Positions 1-12,163 of a stretch of 64,000 nucleotides of DNA are shown one piece after another. Positions within the stretch are counted from its first letter, which is position 1. Every line of letters begins with the position of its first letter. The notes under the pieces were generated by a model, which worked only from the letters and a program-made list of their open reading frames with translations, did no database searches and had not been told where the DNA came from. Source of the DNA: Seiridium cupressi (taxonomy: Eukaryota; Ascomycota; Sordariomycetes; Amphisphaeriales; Sporocadaceae); assembly GCA_036674765.1 (NCBI GenBank), contig JARVKI010000088.1, positions 62,001-126,000 on the forward strand, in the 5' to 3' direction. Made by a program: the position numbers and the translations under genes.

Positions 1-1520
1 CACCTCAATGAAGATGCTATCGATCCTTTAGAGCTTAAAATCCAGGGTCGCTCTATCAGCGGTCCCAGCATCAGAGCCGTTCGCGAAGATAAGTTTACCT
101 TCGGTCTCGACGAACTCCCCTCTGAAGTGCGGGAGATTTTACCGAATACCGCAGAGCTTCATCTGAGATGGAGCTCCTCTGCTTCGCACGACTTAATGGC
201 CTCGGGCCCGTGGACCTCGAGATTACCGCCAGGACTCCATGCCTTCTACACACCACACGAAGCAGAGCAGGCGAGCGACCCTATTTGCATATTCCTTGGG
301 AATACCTCTTCGTTTCACGATTGCTCCCAGTCTCTGGTGAGTGGACCGATTTGCAAGTGCGCTGGTCACTCTGACTCACCTTGTAACAGGATCGCTACAC
401 GAGACTGCCCAACGATCGTTTCTCCCACTCCACCGCTTTTCAAGCCTACCTGCCAATCTCGAGAAGAGACCTAGGCGGCTTTCCAGTGTTCGCCGCCGAT
501 TACATATGTCCCGACTCTGATGATGAATGTAACAAGCGTATACATGACCTTGACGGGGTTGACTTGCTTGACGTGTCCTACGATACTATATCACATGTGG
601 TGAAGATTACCGTGCTATGGGGGCTCGAGGAGCAGCCTCTCAAGATCACCGGGCACCCAGACCATAGAGTTGAGATTGGCTTGCTTACCCCAAATGCCGC
701 CGAGCATCTCGAGGACCATGACATTGGTGTTGCTGGATTGCTTACCGTCTTCGGCGAAGATACAAAGCCGTCGCCCGTCATGTTCTCATTCCCCACGCGG
801 CATAAAGCTGCAGGAGCAACCTTCACATCGGATTTCACCTCGCCTACAAGCTTGCACCCGACACTACAACTACACATCAGCTCCAGTAAACCTCCCGTGG
901 ATGATACTTATTGCTCACTTCATGCCTATTTCACACTGCCGAATAGTATTTTCGCAGACAAGTATCAGCTCGAGGATCCATTGTTTCTTTCATCCAAGAA
1001 TCTCACCGCCCTCCGATTTATCACCCATCCGGTTGATTTAGAAGCGCCCGATTACGTTCTGAAGTCATGGGGATCCAGTGTGTTGTTAGAGTTGAAGCCA
1101 TCAGCAGAAGACGAGGATTTTACGGCTGAAATCCCTCTCCACTTACGTTATAAGAAACCGAATCATGGGGGGGAAGAATCGCTCAAAGTACCATATCCTG
1201 CGGTATTCTGGGCCTGTGCTGCAGAAGAGGGCACGAAGTTTCCAAACAATCCTTTTGATCGAGTCAATCTTGGATATGATGGATTATTCGGCCCTAGGAC
1301 ACTTTTCTGGCACCTCGACCCAGCTCCTCAAACTGACAACTTGATGTTGACTGCTTCTGTTCCGGTGTTGGACCTGAACAAGACGCAGTGGGTCGGTACC
1401 TCGACTGGCGCAGCTGTCCTTATCGGATTCGCCTTTGTCACTTGGAAGCTCATGACCGTCTTCTTAAGGTCAGGCCATGGCCTCCACTCTAAGGTGAACA
1501 CTGAAAAGAAGTCGCAGTGA
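1..1520 (+). CDS. PBN1: PBN1 / PIG-X-like subunit of GPI mannosyltransferase I (5' end outside the window)
   Basis: Two exons are visible: 1-336 and 390-1520, with a 53-nt GT-AG intron (337-389) that keeps the frame. The start codon lies upstream of the window; about 488 residues remain, close to the usual length of the family. The order of segments fits PBN1: an early PPGLHAFYTP motif, a Cys-containing segment before the intron, then the PIG-X beta-rich domain with a YPAVFWAC-like block, and one C-terminal transmembrane helix (about residues 445-465 of the visible part) with a short basic cytosolic tail. Known role: ER membrane partner of the PIG-M/GPI14 mannosyltransferase that adds the first mannose to GPI anchors; it also acts as an ER chaperone in yeast. 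Nothing suggests inactivation. Confidence is high for the family and moderate for the first exon because its start is not seen. Confidence 0.85.
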
Positions 1521-1916
1521 ACATAATTGAGCTTCTGAGATAGTACACATAATAACATTATTACTCATAATGAGAGGAGTAAAAGGTAATCAGTATTACA
1601 ATGAAGAAAAATACTGCCAACCTTTTGGATGCGGCGTGGTGGTGAATATGCAGAGAGCTTGTAAAGCGTACTTTGGTTTGCTTGAAACCTGTCAATGTCG
1701 TTGCTATTGTAACTCACGATTGCTTCGTTATGTAATGGTCCGGAATTGGACAGGGGCTAATGATCCCTGTCACCATCCACTACACTAAGCAAAATCTCCA
1801 AGGCGCCATGCGCCAATCATCATACGACAGCCGCGTACTATTTGACTTACACGCAACCAATTCTGTGCCGAAACGTGCATTCAACGCTTTCTACTCCAGA
1901 TGGAAACATAGCAATC
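1521..1916. other. Intergenic region between PBN1 and the hydroxylase gene
   Basis: About 400 bp of 3' flank and promoter. The first ATG of the downstream reading frame is at 1917; longer frame extensions upstream lack an ATG. I see no RNA gene or repeat here. Confidence 0.5.
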
Positions 1917-2957
1917 ATGTTTCCATACATTGTGGGCGGCATCGCCATACTGCTCCTCTTCTCTGACCCCATCGCACAATATTTCTCACCACGAGTGGCC
2001 AAGATTCCGAGAACGCCGCGCCCCGCTGTCAATGAGAGCCTGCTGGCCATTGATGGCGTGAACGATACGGCACCGGTTTGTGGGACGAATGCGTATTCTG
2101 TGCACATACTGTCGAAAGCACCGCTTGTGATTTACGTTGAGAATTTTGTGTCAGAAGAGGAGAGAAGGCATCTGCTCGAGATCAGGTGGGTAGTGGTTTC
2201 GTGGTTGCTTAATCCCATTTAGCTGCAGCCGTGAGATCCGGGAGTACATCCCTTGCAGTATTGCAGTCTTAAGCCGCATTGCAACTTTCATGGGGACCAT
2301 ACGCCATCGGCCTCCTCATCTTGATGCTTCCCCTCTCAGTCAGAAGACTGACCTTAGCCTAGTGAACCTCTCTTTGCCCCGTCAACCGTGACATCAGACG
2401 GGTTAAACACGTACCAAAACACCAGCATTCGAGATTCAGCTGTGGCCGTCGTCCCACGGGACAACACAGTAAGGTGCATTGAGCAGCGCGCTCTCGATTT
2501 CCAGGGCTGGAGGGACGATCTTTGGATTGAAAGACTTAGAACCCAGAGGTATGTTGAAGGTGGCCATTACACACATCATTTCGACTGGGGTAGTGGCGCG
2601 AGAGGATGGGGACGGGTTAGCAGTATGATGGCATGGGTTGCTGCCGATGGTGTCGAGGGCGGGGGGACGGAATTCCCGCTGTTGAGAAGAAGGGGGCCCA
2701 AGGAGAAATGGTGTCAGTGGGTAGAGTGTCCGGAAGTGAAGAACCAGCGAGGTGATTTGGATGATGGTGAGCAAACTGAGTTGGATGAGCAAGTCGGCCT
2801 CACTTTTAAGCCCATCGCTGGCAATGCTGTTCTGTGGGAGAACTTCAGACCTGACGGCACGGGTAGGGGCTGGGATGAGACTTGGCACGCCGGCATGCAG
2901 GTCAAGAAAGGCGTGAAAGTTGGGTTAAACATCTGGAGCTGGGGTCGATTGGACTGA
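1917..2957 (+). CDS. Prolyl 4-hydroxylase-like 2-oxoglutarate/Fe(II) dioxygenase, membrane-anchored
   Basis: Exons 1917-2185 and 2363-2957 are joined across a 177-nt intron, giving 287 residues. The N-terminus is a hydrophobic signal anchor (about residues 2-20), followed by a lumenal catalytic domain. The Fe(II) ligands are visible: HxD in HYTHHFDWG and the distal His in TWHAGMQ, followed by the Lys of GVKVGLNIW that would bind 2-oxoglutarate. The splice join reads EISEPLFAPSTV, typical of the P4H family. Likely role: hydroxylation of proline or a related residue in the ER/secretory pathway, using O2 and 2-oxoglutarate; the substrate cannot be told from sequence. The first ATG (1917) is the start, because the upstream in-frame extension has none. 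Confidence 0.85.
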
Positions 2958-5930
2958 GGCTTCATTGGCGGATTATCTGATTCACGGCGTACAGATTTGT
3001 AAGATAAATGTAAGAAGTATCCCAATGCATCTCTGGCTGCAGTCGCACAGCACATGAATATGATAGATCAAGATGGATAGTTGTTATTTCCCACCGTAGT
3101 CCCCCCCGTCATCCGAGATCGGAAAAGTCGGATGATCCTTCGAAGTGTATTGGTATACCTGGAGATAAGAAAAGAGTACTCCAAGAGGATTCAGTTCGTT
3201 GTACGGCGAGCATAGACTCGAGGCCGCTCCTTCTGGGTCCTAATCCGAAAAGGAAATACTCCCCTGGTAACTTCCCTGGTAGTTCACTACTACGGGGGTC
3301 TGGTGAGTTTTACGAAGACAGCTTCTCTAAGGAGGAGTAAGACTGATCAGAATCTACCCTTGGAAATAAAGATCAAAACAGATTATACATTATTGGCATC
3401 ATAAAGATTAGGGGCTGGTTCTAGATTGACACAAGGCAAATTCTCGTCTACGCAGGAGCCGCGGAATCACATTCACTAACAGCTGTTCAAACGCGCATTT
3501 TCTAGCTGGAATCTGATAAGTGCATAAAAGGATGCATCCTCGTCTGTTTGCTCGTCCGCCGCTCAGACAATAAAGTCCGCATGGGCAGTCCTTGCCCCAC
3601 GTACGTATATGTGGTTGGGTGCCATCCTGCCCTAAGGTGGGCAAATCAGTTGACTATCAACGGGCCAGGTGTCGGACACCACTATTAAGTGCCCGAGTGG
3701 TTGGATCATGGTTTGGCACGTTGAGGAAACGTAACGCTATGATTGCTGATTTGCTGGTTATCGATGGTAGTTGTCGGTGGGTGTGCGGCTTCCTATCGAG
3801 TCATACAATCGGCACCTTGCGCCGGGTCCATCTCTTTATCTCTGGAGTCTTGGCCAGCGCTGTCTGAGACTAACACTTACACGGAAATTACGCAGGGTAG
3901 GACCTATTTGAACTTTGGATCCCCATTCTCTGAGCTCGGACAATCTTGTTTCTGTTCTTCCCACCCCCTCTTGCTTGCCTACCTGCCCGACTCATCTTTT
4001 TGTCCAGCACTTTGGTCGATTGCCTCAATGCCCTGGACATCAAAACACTTCTTCGGGAAGACAAATTACTACAAGTGTAGTTCTTCAAACCTTGCTTCTG
4101 ACAAGTGTCAGGCAAGGCATGGTCTTGGTCAAAGATACCGTCTGCCGAATGATGTCCTAGGAGAAAACATGAACGCCATAGTATTCAGGAAGACTCATTC
4201 GGAGACACGGCACGGTCGAATAGCTCATGATATGGCTATATCTGAACAAAAGGCACAGGACCCTACCGGCATTCATCTAGATTTTATTCCAAAGTCTTTC
4301 TAGTCCTGGATTGGCGAGATGGTACGAGCATCCGCGTCCGTGATGACGATCGATGGACGACGGCTGGTGGAAAAGGTTAAGTGTGGGCGAAGCACTCCGA
4401 CCAAGACAAACTACGCGATTGTCTGCACTCGGGTTCATGGCAAAGATATTCATCAGCATATCCAGGCGCCTATGGGCCAGCTGGCGTCGCCATCTTCGAG
4501 CTTCAACACAGTCATGGCACCAAGTCCGGGTACCGTTTCCTGGCGAATCTGCAGCGGCAGTGGGCAGCGACTTCCGAGGTGTTTCAATCATAGGATTCGA
4601 GACCAGCTGAGTTCAGGACCGGCTATTGCGGACAGCCACGTACCCCCGTGGCCTAGCTGATGGGTCTGTCTGGTCTGCTGAGATACCACCCACCCAGCCG
4701 ACTGCTGCGACTAAGGTTCTATGTCCGAGTCGACTGCAAATTCTCGCTACCAAACCGGCGGTTGGGCGGCTCCAAGATGATCGCCTCTGCATGTCGGTAG
4801 ACGGCATAGGTGGAGACATATCAACCAGCCGTTGCGGTTGTCGGACCCACTAGCAGGGCTATAGGAACTCGGAGGCTGTCGGCGACCGACGACCGCAAGT
4901 GCCGCAACCGCTTGATGTGCGATTACGTCACATTACCCAAAAACTTTACGCCCGGCGGTGGATTCAGTCAAGCTCGAATGCATATCCGGCGAACCGCGAT
5001 GCAGTTTTACAGGGTAAGCTTGCGAAAGCGGACATCAAGCGAGGCCAATTACGATATGTGAAGGATCTTATCCGTGGGGCACTCGTACCTGGTATGTGGG
5101 ATAAGGAACAGCAACATTTGGTACTCCAATCCGATGAAATAGGCAAGATAAGGCTTGAATTCCACGAGACCGGGGAAATTCAAGCAAAGCCATCCAATAC
5201 CCACGCCAATACTCATCACGCCATTTGTTTGACACCACACTGGTCCGACCAACTTGCACTACCTACTACCGGTCTCAGACACAGAGGCTATGGAAGCCGC
5301 CGAATCTTCTTCACCCTCCCACGTTCCAGAACTTGCAGACTCTTTTAGATCCATTTCTTAGCTTCCCCGGCCGCGCGAGTGCCACTCACAAGCATGAAAT
5401 GTCTTCTTATCGCCCTTCCGGCCGACATCCTATAACTTAGTCTCCACAGCGGCTATCAATGAAGTACTGAGTACTTCCGAATGGGCCGTTCTGTGCATAC
5501 AAATGACGTGTCGACTAAACGGGTGGCATCCTGTTGGTCAAGAATCCGAACTTCGGGTAGGTAGAGGTACAAGGTTATAGGCCTGCGTCGTGAAGAATAG
5601 TCGGTACCCTATCCACGGTACTTTGACCGCCGTGGGGCGATGGGGTAAGCGTCATGTAACTCGGTACTTGGCCGATCTCACGCTCTGTTGGACAAACGAT
5701 TTCCTCACGTCGGTATTATGGAACGGTCAAGATGGTCGTTTCCTCTTTAAATTCTGACGATTTATCGCCCGTACTTTCTCGCGATTATCCATTGCATTTT
5801 ACACCCTTGAAGACACATCATTCCATAGTCGAGTGAACGACCTCGAAGAAACACGAGCTTCAAACACCAGGAGCTTGTTCTGCGTATCATAATTATAATT
5901 AAAATACACCATCTCGTTTCACGCAACATC
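2958..5930. other. Gene-poor region, about 3 kb
   Basis: No complete gene is recognisable on either strand. Open frames are short, mostly lack an ATG and carry no known motif. Around 4246-4593 and 5000-5200 the translations look protein-like (see the separate pseudogene entry), which suggests decayed coding sequence. I see no tRNA, rRNA or clear repeat. Confidence 0.5.
4246..4593 (+). pseudogene. Decayed coding remnant of unknown family
   Basis: One frame stays protein-like through an in-frame TAA at 4378-4380. Before the stop it contains VFLVLDWRDGTSIRVRDDD; after it WQRYSSAYPGAYGPAGVAIF and GYRFLANLQRQW; it ends in TAG at 4591-4593. It is bounded upstream by TGA at 4243-4245. The composition and absence of low complexity look like protein, but I do not recognise the family. 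TAA and TAG can both come from a Gln codon by one C-to-T change, as RIP would cause. An alternative is a spliced gene using a GTTAAG donor near 4376. It could also be chance. Confidence 0.25.
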
Positions 5931-7399
5931 ATGTCTTCCAAACCCATTTTTCTGGCTACGCACCCCCGAGCGTGCTCTACAGCCTTCGAAAGGGTAAGCT
6001 AGGTGCCAAGCACCTAATTCTGGGCATTCGCTGACCGAATTTGGGGTAGGTCTTCATGACTCGGCGGGACATCCTGGAATGCGCCCACGAACCCTTTGGC
6101 GATGCCTTCTACTACGGCCCTGAAAGGCTCAGTGAAAGGTATGATGACGAGGCCTCGAGAATCAAAAGCGGCTTCTCGAAAACCACGTACCGTGACGTGG
6201 TGGACAGACTTGAAAAGGATGGTAGTCAGGTTAGACATTCCTCTATTTCTCCCTAAATCTGATGCCATCAAGATCTGAAGCAATGACGCACGATTTTGAT
6301 ATGGCGGTTGATATTTGTTGTTGTCCCCTGGTTCCTGATCTTCAAGTATTACCATAAATTAATTGGCAATTTGTCGGATGATTTGAGTATATATTTCTGA
6401 GGCGAAGAAACTCAGATACCCTATTTTTGGCAACTTGTGTGGCAATTGCTAAATTAAATTAGGGAAAGCGTGTTTTCATCAAAGACATGGCACAGTACCT
6501 CATTGCACCGGATGGAGCTTCCACAAGCATTGCTCCCTCGCTCTGCGACAACAAGACCAGCGGCCAAGTCAACGGGGCCAGCCATGCTGTTAATGGTGAA
6601 ACAACCAATGGCACTACCAAGAATATTACCAATGGCCACACCAAAGGTGTAGGCACAGATGAGCCTGGAAACCCCACGGTGTTGCCTCTGGACGTCTTGA
6701 AGAAGTACCACTTCACGTTTCTCATTCGTCACCCGAGGCGAGGGATTCCCTCGTACTACAGATGCACCATCCCGCCGCTTGACGATGTGACGGGATTCAA
6801 GTACTTCATGCAGAACGAGGCAGGATACGCCGAGCTCCGTGTTCTGTTCGACTTCCTCAAGAAGCAAGGTCTTGTTGGACCTCGCATGGCCGAGGGTGCT
6901 GAGGCGCCTACAAATGGTCACACCAATGGTATCAACGGTCACGTCAATGGCCACACCAACGGTCACACCAACGGCCACAGTAATAACGAGGTCACCATTA
7001 CTGTCATTGATGCGGATGATCTCCTTGACAACCCCCAGGAGATTGTCAAGGCTTTCTGCAAGGAGACAAACATTCCGTATACCCCCGACATGCTGAACTG
7101 GGACAACCCGGAAGACCAGCAGCACGTCGAGGAGGCCTTTGCCAAGTGGATAGGATTTCACAACGATGCTATCAAGAGCAAGAACCTGTCGCCAAGGACG
7201 CACGCACATGTAAGTTTGCCCTGTTCATCTACTACCTTCCAATTGCTAATAGACCTCACAGAAAAACCTGACCGACGAGATTGAAGACGAGCAGTGGCGC
7301 GAGAAGTATGGGGAGGAAGGTCAAAAGATCATCCGGAAATGCGTGAACGAGAACGTGGAGCATTACGAGTATTTGAAGCAATTCGCAATTAAGGTCTAG
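5931..7399 (+). CDS. P-loop sulfotransferase-like protein with internal Asn-Gly-His repeat
   Basis: Four exons (5931-5993, 6050-6229, 6463-7209, 7262-7399) give 375 residues, with all junctions in phase. The N-terminus carries a degenerate P-loop, FLATHPRACSTAFER, as in the large fungal family of sulfotransferase-like nucleotide-binding proteins. Later blocks are VFMTRRDILECAHEPFGDAF, GKRVFIKDMAQYL, FLIRHPRRGIPSYYRC and a C-terminal helix around AFAKWIGFHNDA. Members are annotated as sulfotransferase or P-loop NTPase; no substrate is established, so PAPS-dependent sulfotransfer is only a family inference. The region of residues about 223-247 is a low-complexity N-G-H-T repeat. The second intron is long (233 nt) with a GTTAGA donor. 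Confidence is high for the family and low for the reaction. Confidence 0.8.
6913..6983 (+). repeat. In-frame 12-nt tandem repeat coding Asn-Gly-His-Thr/Val
   Basis: About six imperfect copies of a 12-nt unit encode NGHTNGINGHVNGHTNGH. The unit length is a multiple of three, so copy-number change would keep the frame. A second patch of Asn/Gly/Thr-rich sequence lies earlier in the same protein (6580-6660). Confidence 0.8.
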
Positions 7400-7548
7400 G
7401 GTCTGGGCGTTTGATGCTTAATTGATGGCATTATATGGCGTATGATACATTCGGCGTACAATAAGGTACAGAGCATCTCCGGGTAGCAGAGATGAAATGG
7501 TATGAGTACAACTAGGCTGGGGTCGTTGAATGAACTTTTCCATGTCCT

Positions 7549-8531
7549 TTACCTACTGAACCACGAGGTCTTCTTTGGTGCCTCCTCTGTTGCCAACACC
7601 TCCGCGGGGGCTATTTGTACCGTGTCGTCTTCTGGCTGATCGGTTCGTACACTCACAGCCTCTGAGAATAAGTTGTGTGAGACGTTTGCCGGCCACTCCA
7701 TGGCGAAGTTCTTGTCCAGCTCATTTGCCCAGAAGATATTTGTCCTCAGTAGTCCTGCCGTGCTTCCGGTCTCCTCATCCGCCCTCGTCTCGCCACTGGT
7801 CTCAACAAGACTCTCCATGCCTTCCATTACGGGGAGCCACATCTTGTTGCCCTTTCCGGCTCCACCAAGCACCGCAGCCATGTCGGCAATTGCGTTGGCC
7901 CTCTGGACCTCGTTCAGCTTTTCGCCACGCTCGTGTCTGGTAAGAGTCCGGTTCGTCTCGTCGTCCCTCAGTAGGGCATCGCCCCAGGCTAGATCGTGCT
8001 GCATTTTGAACTCGCGCATGATATGGAATACCGACCGTCCGATGTGACCCATGCCTTCTGGGAACTGGATCATGGCCATTGGCCGCCAGTAGTCCTTTCG
8101 GATCTTGGCGGGCTTGAGCTTCTTGCCATTGAAGGGGATTTGACGCAGGGCTTTGTTGACCTTGGAGAGAGTTAGTTGCTGTCTTGGACCATTCGTTGGG
8201 GTATGCGATGCGCGAGGAGTAGCGGCTTTGGATAGGTAAGGGCTCTTTGTAGACAACGGACCTTTAACACAGGGCTGTGCGAGTACACGGTCAAACCGTT
8301 GACGAAGTTGCTGAATATCCAGATCTTTTCGCCGTGCCCGGGCTGAAAGCTGGGTTCTTGCCTCTGCTGTTGCTTCTTCTTTCTCGGCTTTCTTGTCTCC
8401 TTTATCACGGCATCCGGGCTGCGCTCTATGGTCGATGCCGTCCGAATGCTCGTCCTCGATAAGCCGACTGACAGACGACCCAATTGGTTGGTCAATGAGC
8501 CCAAGGGCCGGAAGGGAATGCTGGCGTTCAT
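7549..8531 (-). CDS. MRPL67: Mitochondrial large ribosomal subunit protein mL67 (MRPL67/MHR1)
   Basis: Exons 8262-8531 and 7549-8160 (minus) join across a 101-nt intron to give 293 residues. The first about 40 residues are rich in Arg/Ser/Thr and lack acidic residues, as expected for mitochondrial import. The core has GEKIWIFSNFVNGLTVYSHS and, after the splice, NKALRQIPFNGKK, KIRKDYWRPMAMIQFP and GRSVFHIMREFKMQHDLAW, the hallmarks of the mL67/MHR1 family. In yeast this protein is part of the mitoribosome and also promotes mtDNA recombination. The ATG at 8531 is chosen because the upstream in-frame extension starts only with GTG. The donor is GTCCGT, unusual but supported by phase and by homology across the join. 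Confidence 0.85.
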
Positions 8532-9388
8532 GGCGCGTGGTTGATCTGAAGTGTCCTTACCCCGGCTGGCTGCTGTCAGGAGACGACGCTGCTGTTCCAC
8601 GACTGAAGCTCCAAAAAGTTTGGAGCTGCACGGGCCATGTGCTGGGTCTGGAGATCAGGGCCCGAGACAGCGACTTTGAAAGTGCAGGGATCCATGCTTA
8701 TCGTTATCAGCAACTGCAGCAGAGTGTCGGGAGATTACTCAGGTTTAGAGTATGCCCCGCGCCTTATCACTGGTAAGAGCAAGAAGCTTTGATAGACAAT
8801 ATGCAGTTATGTTACCGGCATGAAGGGGTTATGCTGATGGCCTGTGTACCGAACCCTGCTGCAGGACGCTTGCTTACACCACCCACCATCTCTGCTTTGT
8901 TGCATAAACTCTTTAGCTGAGCCCCACTTCCGAACTATCCGATGCTTCTAGTAGCTTGGCGTCACTTCTGCTGCTTTCCACCAAACTCTTGCATCATCGG
9001 GCAGCGGCGGGAAGTCGCTACTGGGAACAGGCGAGAGCTCGATCATGCGAGGGACGGCAGTAGACCAACATTTCCAAGGTCGAGTATTTTCCCTCGCCTT
9101 CTGTCCCCACTGCACACCGGGTGACAAAGAAGGATAAATGTTACGATAGTCTCAGGACTATCTTGACTTTGCATTCTTCCTTTCACACACCAATTTATAT
9201 CCAACAATAGTTGTGATACCCAACCTCACTAGTGGTATTGAAGCCAAACCACATACATCAAAGCAAGTTTCACTTGCGAAAGCGAGACACATACTCTTTT
9301 TCTACTTGCACTATTTAATTGGAACAAGCTTCTACTTCTTTCCGATCGTTCAGACACACCACCAACCCTACCTCGCATCCAGATCAAC
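8532..9388. other. Divergent promoter region of mL67 and HSP104
   Basis: About 860 bp separating two oppositely oriented genes. It contains a pyrimidine-rich stretch upstream of HSP104 and one gapped TTC-7nt-TTC pair near 9088-9103, too weak to call a heat-shock element. No gene, tRNA or repeat is seen. Confidence 0.4.
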
Positions 9389-12163
9389 ATGACTTCACGT
9401 ATGGAGTTCACAGACCGGGGCAAGAAGGCCCTGGAAGACGCCATGACGCTGGCTGAGCAATATGCTCACTCGCAGTTAATGCCAGTCCATCTCGCAGTTT
9501 CGCTGCTTGACCCTCCGCCGGACCAGTCCAAGGACCAACAAAACCCTCCTCCTGGAGCGAACAACAGCCTGTTCAGACAAGTTGTTGAGAGGGCACATGG
9601 TGACCCTCAACTCTTCGACCGAGCGCTCAAGAAGAAGTTGGTTCGATTGCCGAGTCAGGACCCGCCCCCGGAGAATGTCTCCATGTCGCCAACTTTCAGC
9701 AGTGTTCTTAGAAAGGCCCAGGATCTGCAAAAGACACAAAAGGATACCTACGTTGCTGTAGACCATCTCATCAGCGCCCTTTCCGAGGATCCTGGTGTGG
9801 CCGAAGCGCTGAAAGAGGCTAACATTCCCAAGCCCAAGATGGTCCAGGAGGCAGTGAATACAATTCGAGGCACGAAGCGAGTGGACTCGAGAACAGCAGA
9901 CACGGAAGAGGAACATGAGAACCTGGCCAAGTTCACCATCGACATGACGGCCATGGCAAGAGAAGGCAAGATCGACCCCGTCATTGGTCGAGAAGAAGAG
10001 ATCAGACGGGTTGTGCGGATTTTGTCCCGGCGAACCAAGAACAACCCTGTCCTGATCGGTGAGCCTGGTGTCGGTAAGACTACTGTCGTCGAAGGCCTGG
10101 CTCAGCGTATCGTCAATGCTGACGTCCCCGACAACCTCGCCGCTTGCAAGCTCTTGTCGCTAGATGTTGGTGCCCTAGTCGCCGGCAGCAAGTACCGGGG
10201 TGAATTCGAGGAGAGAATGAAGGGAGTACTAAAGGAGATTTCGGAGTCCAAGGACATGATCGTCTTGTTCGTGGATGAGATCCATCTGTTGATGGGTGCT
10301 GGTTCCTCTGGCGAAGGTGGTATGGACGCCGCTAATCTGCTAAAGCCCATGCTGGCTCGCGGTCAACTGCACTGTATTGGTGCAACCACTCTTGCCGAGT
10401 ACCGAAAGTACATTGAAAAGGATGCTGCTTTCGAGCGACGATTCCAGCAGGTCATCGTCAAAGAGCCCAGCATCCCCGAGACCATCTCTATTCTCCGAGG
10501 TCTCAAGGAGAAGTACGAAGTCCATCATGGTGTCACCATCGCAGATAGCGCCATCGTGGCTTCGGCCAATCTTGCAGCACGCTATCTTACCTCAAGACGA
10601 CTGCCCGATTCTGCTGTCGATTTGGTAGATGAGGCTGCTGCCGCCGTGAGAGTTGCGAGAGAGTCTCAACCCGAAATTATTGATTCGCTTGAGCGTAGAC
10701 TGCGACAACTCAAGATTGAAATCCATGCTTTGTCTCGAGAGAAGGACGATGCCTCCAAGGCTCGTCTGCAACAGGCCAAGCAGGATGCCGAGAACGTGGA
10801 GGAAGAACTTCGACCTCTTCGCGAGAAGTACGAGAGCGAGAGACGACGAGGCAAGGACATTCAGGAGGCCAAGGTGAAGCTTGACCAGCTCAAGGTCAAG
10901 GCTGAGGATGCGGCCAGAATGGGTGACCACGCACGTGCTGCCGATCTCCAGTACTACGCCATTCCTGAACAGGAGGCTGCCATTAAGACATTGGAGAAAG
11001 AAAAGGCTCTGGCAGATGCTGCCCTCAACCAGAATGATATTGGTGGCTCTATGGTCACCGATGTCGTGGGCCCAGACCAGATCAATGAAATCGTCTCACG
11101 CTGGACCGGCATTCCCGTTACTCGGCTCAAGACCAGCGAAAAGGAGAAGCTGATCAAGATGGAGCAGGCTCTCGGCAAGCTCGTGGTTGGTCAAAAGGAA
11201 GCTGTCACTGCCGTCTCCAACGCCATCCGTCTACAGCGATCCGGTCTTAGCAATCCGAACCAGCCGCCGAGCTTCCTCTTCTGCGGTCCATCGGGAACGG
11301 GTAAGACGTTGCTCACCAAGGCTCTTGCGGAGTTCCTCTTCGATGATCCCAAGGCCATGATTCGCTTCGACATGTCAGAATACCAAGAACGACACGCACT
11401 GAGCAGAATGATTGGTGCGCCTCCCGGATATGTTGGCCATGATGCTGGTGGCCAGCTTACCGAAGCCTTACGACGCAAGCCTTTCTCTATCCTCCTGTTC
11501 GACGAGGTGGAGAAGGCTGCCAAGGAGGTTCTCACCGTTCTGCTTCAACTTATGGATGACGGTCGTATCACTGATGGCCAGGGTCGCGTTGTTGACGCAA
11601 GGAACTGCATTGTCGTCATGACTTCCAACTTGGGTGCCGAGTTCTTGGCTCGTCCTACTGGTCGTGATGGCAGGATTGATGGAACCACTCGGGAGCTTGT
11701 TACGAACGCCCTGCGCAACTACTTCTTGCCCGAATTCCTCAACCGTATCAGCTCCATAGTCATCTTCAACCGCTTGACGCGTAAGGAGATTCGCAAGATT
11801 GTTGATCTACGCGTTAGCGAAATCCAGAAGCGGCTGTTGGACAACAATCGCAATGTCTTTATTGAGGTGTCGGAGGAAGCCAAAGATTACTTGGGCAATG
11901 CCGGCTACTCGCCCGCATATGGTGCTCGACCTTTGGCAAGGCTTATTGAGAAAGAAGTCCTCAATAGGCTCGCAGTCCTCATCCTACGGGGTGGTATCCA
12001 GGATGGTGAGAGGGCTCGAGTTGTGCTGGTTGGCAATAAGATCCAGGTCTTGGCCAACCACACGGATAGCGAGATTGGTGATGATGAGGATATGCTCATC
12101 GACGATGAGGATGCAGTCGAGGATATCGCACCAGATGATATGGAAGAAGATATATACGAATAA
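9389..12163 (+). CDS. HSP104: HSP104/ClpB-type protein disaggregase
   Basis: A single uninterrupted ORF of 924 residues, full length for fungal Hsp104. Order: Clp N-domain (1-160), first AAA+ with Walker A GEPGVGKT (224-231) and Walker B LFVDEIH (D296, E297), coiled-coil middle domain (about 430-560, rich in Glu/Lys/Arg), second AAA+ with Walker A GPSGTGKT (633-640) and Walker [10 protein letters not shown] (D705, E706), then a small C-terminal domain and acidic tail ending DDMEEDIYE. It forms cytosolic hexamers that thread aggregated proteins with Hsp70/Hsp40. The C-terminal acidic tail is where the cytosolic form binds TPR co-chaperones. The absence of a targeting peptide argues against mitochondrial Hsp78. 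Lack of introns suits heat-induced expression, when splicing is impaired. Confidence 0.97.
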   Translation: MTSRMEFTDRGKKALEDAMTLAEQYAHSQLMPVHLAVSLLDPPPDQSKDQQNPPPGANNSLFRQVVERAHGDPQLFDRALKKKLVRLPSQDPPPENVSMSPTFSSVLRKAQDLQKTQKDTYVAVDHLISALSEDPGVAEALKEANIPKPKMVQEAVNTIRGTKRVDSRTADTEEEHENLAKFTIDMTAMAREGKIDPVIGREEEIRRVVRILSRRTKNNPVLIGEPGVGKTTVVEGLAQRIVNADVPDNLAACKLLSLDVGALVAGSKYRGEFEERMKGVLKEISESKDMIVLFVDEIHLLMGAGSSGEGGMDAANLLKPMLARGQLHCIGATTLAEYRKYIEKDAAFERRFQQVIVKEPSIPETISILRGLKEKYEVHHGVTIADSAIVASANLAARYLTSRRLPDSAVDLVDEAAAAVRVARESQPEIIDSLERRLRQLKIEIHALSREKDDASKARLQQAKQDAENVEEELRPLREKYESERRRGKDIQEAKVKLDQLKVKAEDAARMGDHARAADLQYYAIPEQEAAIKTLEKEKALADAALNQNDIGGSMVTDVVGPDQINEIVSRWTGIPVTRLKTSEKEKLIKMEQALGKLVVGQKEAVTAVSNAIRLQRSGLSNPNQPPSFLFCGPSGTGKTLLTKALAEFLFDDPKAMIRFDMSEYQERHALSRMIGAPPGYVGHDAGGQLTEALRRKPFSILLFDEVEKAAKEVLTVLLQLMDDGRITDGQGRVVDARNCIVVMTSNLGAEFLARPTGRDGRIDGTTRELVTNALRNYFLPEFLNRISSIVIFNRLTRKEIRKIVDLRVSEIQKRLLDNNRNVFIEVSEEAKDYLGNAGYSPAYGARPLARLIEKEVLNRLAVLILRGGIQDGERARVVLVGNKIQVLANHTDSEIGDDEDMLIDDEDAVEDIAPDDMEEDIYE

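Noticed and set aside
3690..3770. tRNA-like A-box (CCGAGTGGTTGGA)
   Set aside because: No B-box of the GGTTCGA type at the right distance and no acceptor-stem pairing seen.
9000..9388. Heat-shock elements before HSP104
   Set aside because: Only one gapped TTC-7nt-TTC pair; no run of three alternating GAA/TTC units could be found by eye.
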